NCBI RefSeq assembly: GCF_014193585.1
Contig: NZ_BLXY01000009.1
Location: 1 to 64,000 of the forward strand
Length of the DNA: 64,000 nt
Reading direction: 5' to 3'
From: Geomonas paludis
Lineage (GTDB): Bacteria > Desulfobacterota > Desulfuromonadia > Geobacterales > Geobacteraceae
Part shown: positions 16,189 to 24,609 of the stretch, piece by piece
How the letters are laid out: every line of letters starts with the position of its first letter
Numbering within the stretch: position 1 is the stretch's first letter
Translations under genes and position numbers: made by a program
Notes under the pieces: model-generated
Seen by the model: only the letters and a program-made list of their open reading frames with translations
Told to the model about the DNA's origin: nothing
Database searches by the model: none

Positions 16189-16677
16189 TTACTTGCCGCA
16201 GCACTTCTTGTACTTGATGCCGCTGCCGCAACTGCAGGGATCGTTGCGCCCGATCTTGGGCGAGGTCCTCACGATCGGCTGCGGGGTCACCGCCTTGCCG
16301 TCGGTGAAGAGCCACCCGCCCTTCTCCTTCTTGAACAGGGCGCGCTCGTGGTGCACCCGGTCCTGCCCCTGCTCTTTCCAGCGCGCGATGAACTCCACCT
16401 CGCCGGTGGTGTCATCCTTGCCGCCGTCCTTGGTGGAGATGATCTCCAGCCCCTGCCAGTCGGACTTCTCCGCCCACTCGCGGGTCCCCTCGGCATCATA
16501 CCCCTCGCGGTGCTTGGGGTGGGTGCTCTCCAGTATGAAATCGGTCTCGACGTTGGCATACGCGGCGTAACGCGCACGCATCAGCGCCTCTGCCGTCTCA
16601 GCGCGGCGCTCCCCCTTGATAATGGGGCGACAGCACTCGGCGTAAGCTACGCCGCTGCCACAGGCACACAACTCCAT
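16189..16677 (-). CDS. YchJ-family protein with two SEC-C zinc motifs
   Basis: 162 aa. An N-terminal [13 protein letters not shown] and a C-terminal [20 protein letters not shown] motif frame an NTF2-like YchJ domain ([15 protein letters not shown], then [19 protein letters not shown]). SEC-C motifs bind zinc, as in SecA, and are thought to mediate protein contacts. The cellular role of YchJ is unknown. It follows the Dabb-domain gene by 39 bases on the same strand. Confidence 0.92.
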   Translation of the reverse strand: MELCACGSGVAYAECCRPIIKGERRAETAEALMRARYAAYANVETDFILESTHPKHREGYDAEGTREWAEKSDWQGLEIISTKDGGKDDTTGEVEFIARWKEQGQDRVHHERALFKKEKGGWLFTDGKAVTPQPIVRTSPKIGRNDPCSCGSGIKYKKCCGK

Positions 16678-16716
16678 CAGTTACTCCTCCTCATTGCTCT
16701 TTATGTCGTGCTCGGA

Positions 16717-17007
16717 TCAGACTTCGTAATCGGCGGCAACCACCGAAGAGCAGACGCTCCTCATGTAGGCGGCCACTTCGTTGGCATGGTACGGATGCAC
16801 CTGGTAGGCCTGCAGGTCTTCCAAGGAGTCGAACTTGGTGTACAGGGCGATGTCCGCGGAACGCTCGGAACGGATCAGGTCCACCCCTACCTCGAGGTGA
16901 CGCAGCAACTCAACCTTGCCGTCCATGCTCAGAAGACGCTGCCGGGCAGCCTCGACGTTCTCAGCGGTGGCCTCTTTCAGCTTGAAAAGCACTATATGCA
17001 CGATCAT
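16717..17007 (-). CDS. Dabb (stress-responsive A/B barrel) domain protein
   Basis: 96 aa, a single Dabb domain: MIVHIVLFKLKE at the start, DLIRSERSADIALYTKFDSLEDLQAYQVHPYHANEV in several short motifs toward the end. These small dimeric ferredoxin-like barrels occur in stress-related proteins and in some cyclases; no catalytic role can be assigned. It probably shares a transcript with ychJ. Confidence 0.88.
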   Translation of the reverse strand: MIVHIVLFKLKEATAENVEAARQRLLSMDGKVELLRHLEVGVDLIRSERSADIALYTKFDSLEDLQAYQVHPYHANEVAAYMRSVCSSVVAADYEV

Positions 17008-17191
17008 GTGTAGCCCCCAGAATCAGTAATGACGTTCTCCGGATACCTGTAATACATCGGCGCCCGCCCCGCTGTCAACGATGGCAGTCCCGTAGACACA
17101 AAAAAGTTGTTGCGTGGCCGAAACAATGCTGCTATAAGGACCAACAGGATCAAAAAGGTCTTTTTTAAATTTTGATGCAATGGAGGATTAA

Positions 17192-17944
17192 ATGACTGGC
17201 GCTTTGAGATTCATGAGTATAATTGTACTGGCGTTCTTAATGATGACCGCTCCCGTCATGGCGGCCGACAGGGTCCTCTTCGACAACGGGCACGGCGAAC
17301 GCTTCCAGGTGAAGGAGCAGGGACCGTTGCAGCTTTCCGGCCTGGCCGGGGTGATCCAAGGCGCGGGCATGGAGATCGCCACGGTGGACCAGCCACTCTC
17401 CGAGGCGACGCTTGCCGGCGCACGCGCCCTGGTCATCAGCGGCGCCTTCACGCCGCTGCACCCCAACGAGATCGAGGCGGTGGCAAAGTTCATCGAAAAC
17501 GGCGGCCGCGTCGCCATCATGCTGCACATCGCGCCCCCCATGGCCCTCCTTTTGGACCGGCTGGAGGTACGCCACACCAACGGCGTCATCCAGGAGCGCG
17601 AGAACGTGATCGACGGCGACCTGCTCAATTTCCGGGTCGCCCGCCTGAAGGAGCACCCGCTGTTCCAAGGGGTCAATGATTTCACCGTGCACGGCGCCTG
17701 GGGGCTGATCAACCGGGCCGACACCGCGCAGGTCATCGCCGCCACCGGCTTCCAGGCCTGGATCGACCTCGACCTGGACCAGAAGCAGTCCAAGGAGGAA
17801 ACCGCTTCCTTCGGCGTAGTGGTGGCCGGCACCATCGGCAAAGGCTCCTACCTTGTTTTCGGCGACGACGCCATCTTCCAGAACAAGTTCCTGGAAGGGA
17901 ACAACAGGATTCTCGCGGCTAACCTTGCCGCTTGGCTCAAATAG
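17192..17944 (+). CDS. Secreted DUF4350-like protein
   Basis: 250 aa. A signal peptide is clear ([17 protein letters not shown], cleavage near residue 25). The mature protein starts [12 protein letters not shown] and has a glutamine-amidotransferase-like Rossmann layout ([30 protein letters not shown]) as in DUF4350 proteins, which are predicted to bind a ligand in the envelope. GGAGG precedes the ATG. It is 64 bases upstream of the superoxide reductase gene and may share its transcript. Confidence 0.75.
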   Translation: MTGALRFMSIIVLAFLMMTAPVMAADRVLFDNGHGERFQVKEQGPLQLSGLAGVIQGAGMEIATVDQPLSEATLAGARALVISGAFTPLHPNEIEAVAKFIENGGRVAIMLHIAPPMALLLDRLEVRHTNGVIQERENVIDGDLLNFRVARLKEHPLFQGVNDFTVHGAWGLINRADTAQVIAATGFQAWIDLDLDQKQSKEETASFGVVVAGTIGKGSYLVFGDDAIFQNKFLEGNNRILAANLAAWLK

Positions 17945-17988
17945 CGGCACCAAATTCCAACCACGAACAGCGGCACAAATACCAACCA
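17943..17988 (+). repeat. Short direct repeat upstream of superoxide reductase
   Basis: Two near-identical 20-base copies of AGCGGCACMAATNCCAACCA lie at about 17943-17963 and 17969-17988. They sit 20-65 bases before the ATG of the desulfoferrodoxin gene and might be an operator or a slip duplication. Confidence 0.6.
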
Positions 17989-18008
17989 ACAAAAACAGGA
18001 GGGATTCA

Positions 18009-18383
18009 ATGGCTCAGGCTCTGGAAATCTACAAGTGTGAAATGTGCGGCAATATAGTCGAAGTGTTCCATGCCGGCGGCGGCCAACTGGTCTGCTGCGG
18101 CGAGGAGATGAAACTGCAGAAGGAAAACACGGTGGACGCTTCCAAGGAGAAGCACGTACCGGTCATCGAGCGCGGCGCTGGGACCGTCACCGTCAAGGTC
18201 GGCAGCGTACCGCACCCGATGGAAAGCGCCCACTACATCGAGTGGATCGAAGTGATCGCCGACGGCAAGGTCTACCGCGCGCAGCTGCAGCCGGGTCAGG
18301 CGCCGGAGGCGACCTTCCCGATCACTGCCGCCGACATCAAGGTGCGCGAGTACTGCAACCTGCACGGCCAGTGGTCCGCCTAG
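18009..18383 (+). CDS. dfx: Desulfoferrodoxin (superoxide reductase, two-iron type)
   Basis: 124 aa, cytoplasmic. An N-terminal desulforedoxin domain carries the four iron cysteines (CEMCG and LVCCGEEM); the SOR domain has [22 protein letters not shown] and the C-terminal CNLHGQW that supply the four His and one Cys ligands of the active iron site. It reduces superoxide to hydrogen peroxide without making oxygen, the usual defence of anaerobes. Length (about 125 aa) fits. An AGGAGGGATTCA site precedes the ATG and a strong terminator follows. Confidence 0.96.
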   Translation: MAQALEIYKCEMCGNIVEVFHAGGGQLVCCGEEMKLQKENTVDASKEKHVPVIERGAGTVTVKVGSVPHPMESAHYIEWIEVIADGKVYRAQLQPGQAPEATFPITAADIKVREYCNLHGQWSA

Positions 18384-18409
18384 ACACGCACGGCACGCTT
18401 TAGATGCAG

Positions 18410-18443
18410 AAAGGGGGGACGGCCAAAGCCGTCCCCCCTTTTT
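18410..18443 (+). terminator. Intrinsic terminator after dfx
   Basis: AAAGGGGGGACGGC and GCCGTCCCCCCTTT form a perfect stem around a short AAA loop, followed by TTTA. Confidence 0.9.
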
Positions 18444-18462
18444 ATGTCTATCCCCTCGTCAG

Positions 18463-18588
18463 GGGGACTGGCTCCGCCAGGTGCCTGTCCCCTTTAGTAC
18501 ACCTTTAGTGCTTGGCGAAGGTAGCTGCTGAGCTGAAGAATCGTTCCGCCAGAGGGACAGGCACCTCACGGAGCCAGTCCCTTCCGCT
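18463..18588. repeat. Dispersed repeat family B, copy 1 (inverted pair)
   Basis: GGGGACTGGCTCCGCCAGGT with GCCTGTCCCC at 18464-18493 and the inverted AGAGGGACAGGCACC with GGAGCCAGTCCCTTC at 18551-18585. Between them is a conserved CTGAGCTGAAGAATCGTTCC spacer. The right end reaches the stop codon of the HD gene. The same structure brackets the transposase region at 24.8-26.5 kb. Confidence 0.88.
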
Positions 18589-19960
18589 AAGCCAGCAGAT
18601 GACTGGCGACGTCGATGTTCTTCAAAAGCGGGTCCACCGGTGCGACGATCGAGGCGTAGCGCGTCCCGCCCGCTCCGGCCAGCGTCACCAGCCTCGGCGT
18701 CTCCAGCGCCTGCCCCTGCGCGTCCATCAGGATCTTCACCGACGGCTCCGCACACTCCATCGGGTGCGGCTTGAGCACCAGCGCGATCTCGTTGGTGTCC
18801 AGACGCACCAGGCTCCCCACCGGGTATTCCCCCATCATCGCCTCGAACTGCTCCACCAGCTCGCCGTTGAGCGAGGAGCCGGCCAGCCGGTGCATGATCT
18901 CCATGGCCTCCTTGGGGAGGGTCGGCCGCTGGTAGGTGCGCAGCGTGGTGATGGCGTCGTAGCAGTCGGCCACGGAGACGATCTCGGTGTAAAGGCCGAA
19001 GTGCATGTCGCGCGCCCACTCGGGGTAGCCGGTGCGGTCGTGCCGGATGTGGTGACCGAGCACGGCCTCCGCCACGGCGGGGGGGATGTTCTTCATCTTC
19101 TTGACGATCTCGGACCCTTCCTCGGCGTGGCGCTTCATCTCCTTGAACTCGGTATCGGAGAGCTTGCCGGGGCTGTTCAGGATGGTCTTGTCGATCCTGG
19201 TCTTGCCGATGTCGTGCAGCAGCCCCGCCGTGTTGATCTCGTGCAGCGCCTCTTTTTCCAGCCCGAGAAAGGCAGCCAGGGTGAGGGCCAGGATGCCGAC
19301 GTTGACGGAATGGCTGAAGGTGTAGTTGTCGTAGTCCTTGATCATGGCCAGGCCGAGCAGGGTGGTCGGCTCTTCCATGGTGACCGACACCATGTTCTCG
19401 ACCACGCCGTTGATCCACTCGCCGCTGGGGATGCGGCCGTTGTCGATCTCGCGCATGGTGTCGCGCACGGCCTTGAGCGCGTCCCGGTAGATGGCAGCGG
19501 GGATGAGGGCTTCCCCCTTCCCCTCTTCCCCTTCGCCGGCGACCATCTCGTCGATGCCGAGCCGGACGTTGCTGATCCCCTTGCGCTCCAGTTCGACGGC
19601 GAAGGTCTCGGCGCTCACCTGCCGGTTCGCCAGAAGCGCCGCGAAGCCGAACAGGTCGTCGGGGGTGACTCCGGCGAAGATGGTGACGGCGTCGATCCCC
19701 TTCTGCAGCAGGCGCTCGACCAGTTCCGCGACGGCGGCATTGGGGGCGACCAGCAGGCACCCTTCGATGAAGAAGGTTCCCTCCACCACTCCCAGGTGCA
19801 GCTCATGCCGCTCCTCCATCATCTCGCCCATCAGCCCTACCAGTTCCTGCAGGGGCTGACGTACCGCCGGATGCGCCAGGGGATAGAGCAGCACCGACTT
19901 GATGGAGGCGGTGAAGAGCATCGCCGCGCGCTGCACGTCCTGCTTGGTGATCTCACTCAT
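18587..19960 (-). CDS. HD-GYP-like phosphohydrolase domain protein
   Basis: 457 aa. The C-terminal half has an HD domain (AGLLHDIGKTRIDKTIL) and the HD-GYP-like signature GHHIRHDRTGYP, in which one normally conserved Gly is Arg. HD-GYP proteins hydrolyse cyclic di-GMP; activity here is uncertain because of that change. The first 150 residues have no recognised domain. The ATG at 19960 overlaps the stop of the HEAT-repeat gene by 8 bases, which implies translational coupling; longer open frames upstream are shadows. Confidence 0.85.
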   Translation of the reverse strand: MSEITKQDVQRAAMLFTASIKSVLLYPLAHPAVRQPLQELVGLMGEMMEERHELHLGVVEGTFFIEGCLLVAPNAAVAELVERLLQKGIDAVTIFAGVTPDDLFGFAALLANRQVSAETFAVELERKGISNVRLGIDEMVAGEGEEGKGEALIPAAIYRDALKAVRDTMREIDNGRIPSGEWINGVVENMVSVTMEEPTTLLGLAMIKDYDNYTFSHSVNVGILALTLAAFLGLEKEALHEINTAGLLHDIGKTRIDKTILNSPGKLSDTEFKEMKRHAEEGSEIVKKMKNIPPAVAEAVLGHHIRHDRTGYPEWARDMHFGLYTEIVSVADCYDAITTLRTYQRPTLPKEAMEIMHRLAGSSLNGELVEQFEAMMGEYPVGSLVRLDTNEIALVLKPHPMECAEPSVKILMDAQGQALETPRLVTLAGAGGTRYASIVAPVDPLLKNIDVASHLLA

Positions 19961-21560
19961 GTTCTGCGTCCCTTTGCGCCATGGCCTGCAGCGCCGCCGC
20001 AGCGGCTTCGGCCAGCTCCCCGCTGCCCGAGGCATACCCCTGCAGGAAGGCGCGCGCCTGATCCCCGCCCAGGGCGGCGATGGCGTCGACGGCGACCAGC
20101 TTCTGCTCCATGCGCCGGGTCGTGCCGATCAGACTGCGCCGGCGCACCAGTTTGAACAGCGCCCCCAGGACACGCCGGTCGCCGATGCGTCCGATGGCGC
20201 GCAGCGCCTCCAACTGGAGTGCGTGCAGCTTCCCCCTCAGATCGCGTTTCCCCGCCAGCCGAAGCAGCGGATCGAGCGCCGCCTGGTTCCGGCAGCTCCC
20301 CAGGCAGGAGATCGCCTGCAGCGCGGTTGCCTCGTCCCCCTCCTGCATCAGGGACAGGAGCACGCCGGTAGCCTCCATACCGCCGATACGCGCCAGCGCC
20401 CGGATGCTCTCCATGCGCACCCGGCCCTCCGGGTGATACGCGGTCAGCGTAAGTCCCTTCACGGCGTCGCGGTTGCCGATCTCGGCCAGGATGGCCACCG
20501 CCATCTGCACCACCTGCACCCTGGCGTCCTTGAGCAGCACCAGCAACTGCGGCTGTGCCTGCACGCCGATGCGGACCAGGGCGGTGCCCAGGGCCTTGCG
20601 CGCGGCCCTGCTGCCGGTGGCGGTCAGGCGCCGGACCACGGCGTCCACCACCTCCGGGCCCGACAACCGCAGGATGCGGCAGATGGCCTCCTTGGCCGGG
20701 AAGTCGACGTCCTCCAGGTGATTCAGCAGGTGTTCGGCCATCTCCCCCAGGATAAGCTGCTGCAGTACCGTGTGCGCCGCGTCGCGGCAGACCGTGCTCT
20801 TGTCCGGGTCCGCCTGCTGGTCCACCAGGCGCGTCAGCACCACGTAGAGCCGGTCGTAGTTCCCGTCCAGCTTCAGCGGCAGGGCCTTTTTCAGCAGCAG
20901 GCGCGCCAGCTGCCGGTAGCGCTCCTCGTCGGTCTCGGCCACCAGCGCGGCCAGGATCTCGTCGATACCCGGCTCGGACGCCTGCGCGGGCGCGCTCCCC
21001 TGTGCCGGCGCGGCCTCGGGTGTGCGCTCCTCGACGACCTCGGCACCCCCCTCGCCGGACTCTTCCTCGGCCTGCCCCACGTTTTTCTTGGTGTAGACGG
21101 CGGTGACGTCGATCTGGTTCACCATGACGGCGGAGACGCCGTTGCGGGCCAGCATGCCGGCCACGCCCCCTTCTTCGGCAATCTTCTGCGGCGACACCGC
21201 CAGCGCGGTAAGAAGGGCGGAGAGGTCCGCCTGGGACAGTTCGGGGAGGAAGGTGAGTCGTTGCAGTTCGCGGGCGAAGAGTTCCTGCGCCAGCGCCTTG
21301 GTCATCGGGTTGCTTTCGATGGTTTCCTGGCGACCGGCGATGGCGAAGCCGCCGCGCTGCACGATCAGGGTGATCGGCGCATGCCGCACCAGGTTGGTAA
21401 TAGCCTCATAGGCGGAAGAAAGTATTTGCGAACGCAGGGGATGGTTGTCGGGATAGAAGGAAACGGCCTTCAATGCCTTGGAGGTTTCGGCGAGTGCTTT
21501 CTGGCAGGCCGCGCCGAGATCTTCGCTGTCTTCGAGTAGATTTCTTTGGTCTTCCGGCAT
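19953..21560 (-). CDS. HEAT-repeat protein
   Basis: 535 aa, no membrane segment. The C-terminal half contains HEAT/PBS-like helical repeats (VVRRLTATGSRAARKALGTA, VVQMAVAILAEIGNRDAV, RMESIRALARIGG, ALQLEALRAIGRIGDRRV). The N-terminal part (helical, about 1-190) is unassigned, and a low-complexity acidic, Ala-rich linker lies near 170-195. Such proteins are scaffolds. Overlap with the HD-GYP-like gene suggests the two act together. The N-terminal YPDNHPLRSQILSS motif resembles that of the partner (YPLAHPAVRQPLQE), hinting at a shared domain. Confidence 0.85.
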   Translation of the reverse strand: MPEDQRNLLEDSEDLGAACQKALAETSKALKAVSFYPDNHPLRSQILSSAYEAITNLVRHAPITLIVQRGGFAIAGRQETIESNPMTKALAQELFARELQRLTFLPELSQADLSALLTALAVSPQKIAEEGGVAGMLARNGVSAVMVNQIDVTAVYTKKNVGQAEEESGEGGAEVVEERTPEAAPAQGSAPAQASEPGIDEILAALVAETDEERYRQLARLLLKKALPLKLDGNYDRLYVVLTRLVDQQADPDKSTVCRDAAHTVLQQLILGEMAEHLLNHLEDVDFPAKEAICRILRLSGPEVVDAVVRRLTATGSRAARKALGTALVRIGVQAQPQLLVLLKDARVQVVQMAVAILAEIGNRDAVKGLTLTAYHPEGRVRMESIRALARIGGMEATGVLLSLMQEGDEATALQAISCLGSCRNQAALDPLLRLAGKRDLRGKLHALQLEALRAIGRIGDRRVLGALFKLVRRRSLIGTTRRMEQKLVAVDAIAALGGDQARAFLQGYASGSGELAEAAAAALQAMAQRDAEHE

Positions 21561-21598
21561 TTTCCATTCCCGTTGATAGGACGCCAGATATTAGCCGA

Positions 21599-21617
21599 GA
21601 TAATGATAATTATCAAA
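21599..21617. promoter_or_regulatory. Fur-like box
   Basis: GATAATGATAATTATCA carries two exact GATAAT hexamers and a perfect 12-base palindrome TGATAATTATCA (21604-21615), close to the Fur consensus. It lies 39 bases from the start of the HEAT gene (-) and about 200 bases before mntH (+); the metal transporter is the expected target. Confidence 0.65.
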
Positions 21618-21813
21618 CAATTTTGCAGCGGCCGCCGTGACCGCCCCGGCTATACTACTTCATCGTTGCTTTTACCATGCTCGCAGGTCCGCTGCCAACT
21701 CATTTCGCAGCAGTGACGGCTGCGCATCTTTTTCAAAGCATGCAGTTGCTCTTGATGCTATCGCAGATAGAATTAGGTGACATTTTCGCACAACACCGAC
21801 CGCCGAGGTAACA

Positions 21814-23109
21814 TTGCCCAAAAACAGCAGCAGCAACCTTGACTCGAGGACCGTCCAGTCCGCCCTGGAGGCCCTGTCGCGCGAAACGAAGCAATCAAGA
21901 CTCGCCCGCGTCTTCCCCTTCCTCGGCCCCGCCTTCATCGCCAGCGTCGCCTACGTCGATCCCGGCAACTTCGCCACCAACATCCAGGGAGGCGCCCAGT
22001 TCGGCTACCTGCTCCTTTGGGTGATCATCACCAGCAACCTGATCGCCATGCTGATCCAGACCCTGTCGGCCAAGCTTGGGCTCGCCACCGGCCAGAACCT
22101 GGCCGAGCACTGCCGCAACCAGTTCCCAAGGCCGGTGTCGCTCGCCATGTGGGTCATCATGGAGGCGGTGGCCATAGCCACCGACCTGGCGGAATTCATG
22201 GGCGCGGCCCTCGGATTCCAGCTCCTGTTCGGCATCCCGCTTCTGGCCGGCGCCCTCCTCACCGCCGTGGCCACCATCGGCATCCTCGGTATGGAGCGCT
22301 TCGGGTTCAGGCCGCTGGAGGCGGTCATCTCCGCCATGGTCGCCGTCATCGCACTGTGCTACGTGGCGGAGATCTTCATCGCGAGCCCCGACTGGGGCCA
22401 GATCGCCGCGCACGTGGTGCGCCCGAGGTTCGCGGGGAGCGAAAGCGTCCTCTTGGCAACGGGCATCATCGGCGCCACGGTCATGCCGCACGCCATCTTC
22501 CTGCACTCCTCGCTCATGCAGGGGAGGATCGTGGTCAAGGACAGGAAAAAGCTGCGCACCCTGTTCCGCTACGAGATCATGGACGTGGTGATCGCCATGG
22601 GGATTGCGAGCTTCGTGAACATGTCCATGCTCATCATGGCGGCCGCCACCTTCTACGCCACCGGCAAGACATCGGTAGCCACCATCGAGGAGGCGTACCG
22701 GACCCTGGAGCCGCTTCTGGGATCGGCGGCGAAGTTCATCTTCGGCGTCTCCCTGCTCTTCTCCGGCCTCTCCTCCAGCAGCGTCGGCACCAGCGCCGGG
22801 CAGGTGATCATGCAGGGCTTCATCCAGCGCCACATCCCACTCTGGATCCGGCGCCTGGTCACCATGGCGCCGTCGCTGTTCGTCATCGCCATGGGGTATG
22901 ACCCGACCCGCACCCTGGTCATCAGCCAGGTGGTGCTTTCCTTCGGGCTCCCCTTCGCCATCATCCCGCTGGTGCTCTTCACCCGCCGCAGTGACCTGAT
23001 GGGGGACCTGGTCAACAAATCGGCGACCACGGCCTTTGCCGCAGTGGCGGCGGGGCTCATCGTCGCCCTCAACATCTACCTGCTCTACGCAACCTTTTTC
23101 CTAGGATGA
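21814..23109 (+). CDS. mntH: NRAMP-family Mn2+/Fe2+ transporter
   Basis: 431 aa with about eleven membrane segments. Metal-site motifs are intact: DPGN in AYVDPGNFATN (helix 1) and the MPH of GATVMPHAIFLHS (helix 6). NRAMP proteins import Mn2+ or Fe2+ with protons. The start is a TTG at 21814 preceded by CCGAGGTAACA; no better in-frame ATG is present before helix 1. A Fur-like palindrome lies upstream. Its last codon overlaps the ATG of the next gene (ATGA), so the stress protein is coupled. Confidence 0.94.
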   Translation: MPKNSSSNLDSRTVQSALEALSRETKQSRLARVFPFLGPAFIASVAYVDPGNFATNIQGGAQFGYLLLWVIITSNLIAMLIQTLSAKLGLATGQNLAEHCRNQFPRPVSLAMWVIMEAVAIATDLAEFMGAALGFQLLFGIPLLAGALLTAVATIGILGMERFGFRPLEAVISAMVAVIALCYVAEIFIASPDWGQIAAHVVRPRFAGSESVLLATGIIGATVMPHAIFLHSSLMQGRIVVKDRKKLRTLFRYEIMDVVIAMGIASFVNMSMLIMAAATFYATGKTSVATIEEAYRTLEPLLGSAAKFIFGVSLLFSGLSSSSVGTSAGQVIMQGFIQRHIPLWIRRLVTMAPSLFVIAMGYDPTRTLVISQVVLSFGLPFAIIPLVLFTRRSDLMGDLVNKSATTAFAAVAAGLIVALNIYLLYATFFLG

Positions 23110-24029
23110 TCACCATGTTCAAGCACATCCTCGTCCCGATGGACGGATCCAAACTCGCCGAGGCCGCCCTCCCCGCCGCCCGGTTCATGGCCGAAAAGCT
23201 GCAGGCCCAGGTGACCCTTTTCCACGTGGTGGAGAAGGACGCCCCGAGCCAGGTGCACGGCCAGAAGCACCTGACCGGCCCCGAAGAGGCACAGGCGTAC
23301 CTGCAGGAGGTCGCGCACACGTGGTTCCAAGGCATCCCCAAGGTCGAATGCCACGTGCACGAGACCGAGACGGAACTGGTCTCCGACAGCATCGTCGCCC
23401 ACGCCGCCGAACTCGGCCACGACCTGGTGGTGATGTGCTCGCATGGGCGCGGCAAGGCCTTTCACCTCCTCTTTGGCTCCATCGCCCAGAAGGTGATCGC
23501 CGGAGGCACCCTGCCGGTCCTGATCACCCATCCCGACGAGCACGGCGAGCCGCCGCCGTTTTGCTGCTGCCAGATACTTTTGCCGCTCGATACCGACCCG
23601 GAGCACGAGAAGGGGCTGCCGGTGGTGAAGTCGGTGGCGCGCATCTGCAACGCCGACCTGCACATCACCACCGTGATCCCCACCTACGAATCGCTCCCCC
23701 CCGACGAGAAAGTGTCCGCACGCACCCTGCCGGCGACCGCCGCGCGCATGCTGGACCTGGAGGCGCGCGACGCCTCCGAGCACCTGGACGGGGTGGTGCG
23801 GGATCTGGTCGCAGAGGGGATCCACGCCTCCGCGCACGTGTTGAGGGGGGCTCCGGCGGAGACCATCGCCCGGGCCGCGGAGGAGGCGAAGATCGACCTC
23901 ATGGTGCTTCCCACCCACGGCAAGACCGGCATGGCCGCCTTCTGGACCGGCAGCGTAGCCCACGGCATCTGCAGCCGCAGCAAGTGCCCGTTGTTGCTGG
24001 TGCCGATTTCCGACCCCACCGTCTCGTAA
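23106..24029 (+). CDS. Tandem universal stress protein (UspA, two domains)
   Basis: 307 aa. Two UspA domains (about 4-145 and 155-300). The first starts FKHILVPMDGSKLAEAAL and ends with CSHGRGKAFHLLFGSIA; the second has LPTHGKTGMAAFWTGSVA, an ATP-binding-type G-x2-G-x9-G(S/T) pattern. A CCC stretch at about 156 is unusual. The ATG overlaps the mntH stop by four bases. Role inferred as a stress companion to metal uptake. Confidence 0.9.
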   Translation: MITMFKHILVPMDGSKLAEAALPAARFMAEKLQAQVTLFHVVEKDAPSQVHGQKHLTGPEEAQAYLQEVAHTWFQGIPKVECHVHETETELVSDSIVAHAAELGHDLVVMCSHGRGKAFHLLFGSIAQKVIAGGTLPVLITHPDEHGEPPPFCCCQILLPLDTDPEHEKGLPVVKSVARICNADLHITTVIPTYESLPPDEKVSARTLPATAARMLDLEARDASEHLDGVVRDLVAEGIHASAHVLRGAPAETIARAAEEAKIDLMVLPTHGKTGMAAFWTGSVAHGICSRSKCPLLLVPISDPTVS

Positions 24030-24035
24030 GCGGCG

Positions 24036-24119
24036 GAGGGGACTGGCTCCGCCAGGTGCCTGTCCCCTTACTACAGGGGAAGCTGGCTGAACTGAAAGAG
24101 CGCTCCCGGCGTCGTCCCT
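24036..24119. repeat. Dispersed repeat family B, copy 2 (right arm degenerate)
   Basis: AGGGGACTGGCTCCGCCAGG with TGCCTGTCCCC at 24038-24067 is intact. The spacer resembles the other copies (GCTGAACTGAAAGAGCGCTC) but the right arm is reduced to about CGTCGTCCCTCCGC. Confidence 0.75.
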
Positions 24120-24164
24120 CCGCCGACTGAACCCGTCGTCCCGCCGTTATTCCCCATCCCCTTG

Positions 24165-24210
24165 CGGGCTTCACCCACCCCCCGCCCCCCTCCCGTCAAG
24201 GGAGGGGGAG
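24165..24210. repeat. G-rich dispersed repeat family C, copy 2
   Basis: GGGCTTCACCCACCCCCCGC with CCCCCTCCCGTCAAGGGAGG. This is the reverse complement of the core at 9190-9234. With the family B copy and the following terminator it accounts for most of the 311-base gap 24030-24340. Confidence 0.6.
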
Positions 24211-24250
24211 ACATCAAGCGGCGGTCTCCCCGGGATCTCCAATGAACCAT

Positions 24251-24288
24251 GAAAGAGGGGGAGGCCGTAACCGGCCTCCCCCTCTTTC
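24251..24288. terminator. Strong palindromic terminator
   Basis: GAAAGAGGGGGAGGCCG and CGGCCTCCCCCTCTTTC form a perfect 17-pair stem with a four-base loop. It can act on both strands, ending the mntH-usp transcript (+) and the 40-aa gene (-). Confidence 0.85.
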
Positions 24289-24340
24289 ATTGCCCGTCAC
24301 GCCGGGCGTCCAACCTGCTGTCTATTTTTGCTGCGCTTTT

Positions 24341-24463
24341 CTATTTCCTTCCCGACCCTTTGCACATGGTGCAGGGCACTTCCTCGACGTCGTATCCGGA
24401 CTGCCGGGAAGCCATCAGGATTTTTCCTCTGCCGTTGCATTTAGGGCATCTCGATCCAAGCAT
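24341..24463 (-). CDS. Tiny DnaJ-type zinc-finger-like protein
   Basis: 40 aa, too short for ordinary gene finding. An ideal AGGAGG site lies 8 bases before the ATG. The product has two CxxCxGxG motifs, CPKCNGRG (6-13) and CTMCKGSG (31-38), the repeat that binds zinc in DnaJ. Half of a DnaJ zinc centre would be formed by one such pair. No J domain is present. Function is unknown; possibilities are a zinc-binding chaperone accessory or a metal-responsive peptide. Divergent from the 62-aa gene at 24610 and ended by the palindrome at 24251-24288. Confidence 0.7.
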   Translation of the reverse strand: MLGSRCPKCNGRGKILMASRQSGYDVEEVPCTMCKGSGRK

Positions 24464-24609
24464 GGCTTACCTCCTCTGACAGTAGCTATCTCCTTCTGTG
24501 ACAACAATTTTATCAAAAAAGCGTAGAATAGAGTAGTGACATCTCTACCGAGACAGTGCTGCCCATCGGGCAACGCGGCTATGACATAGCTGACAAGGAG
24601 GTGATCATC

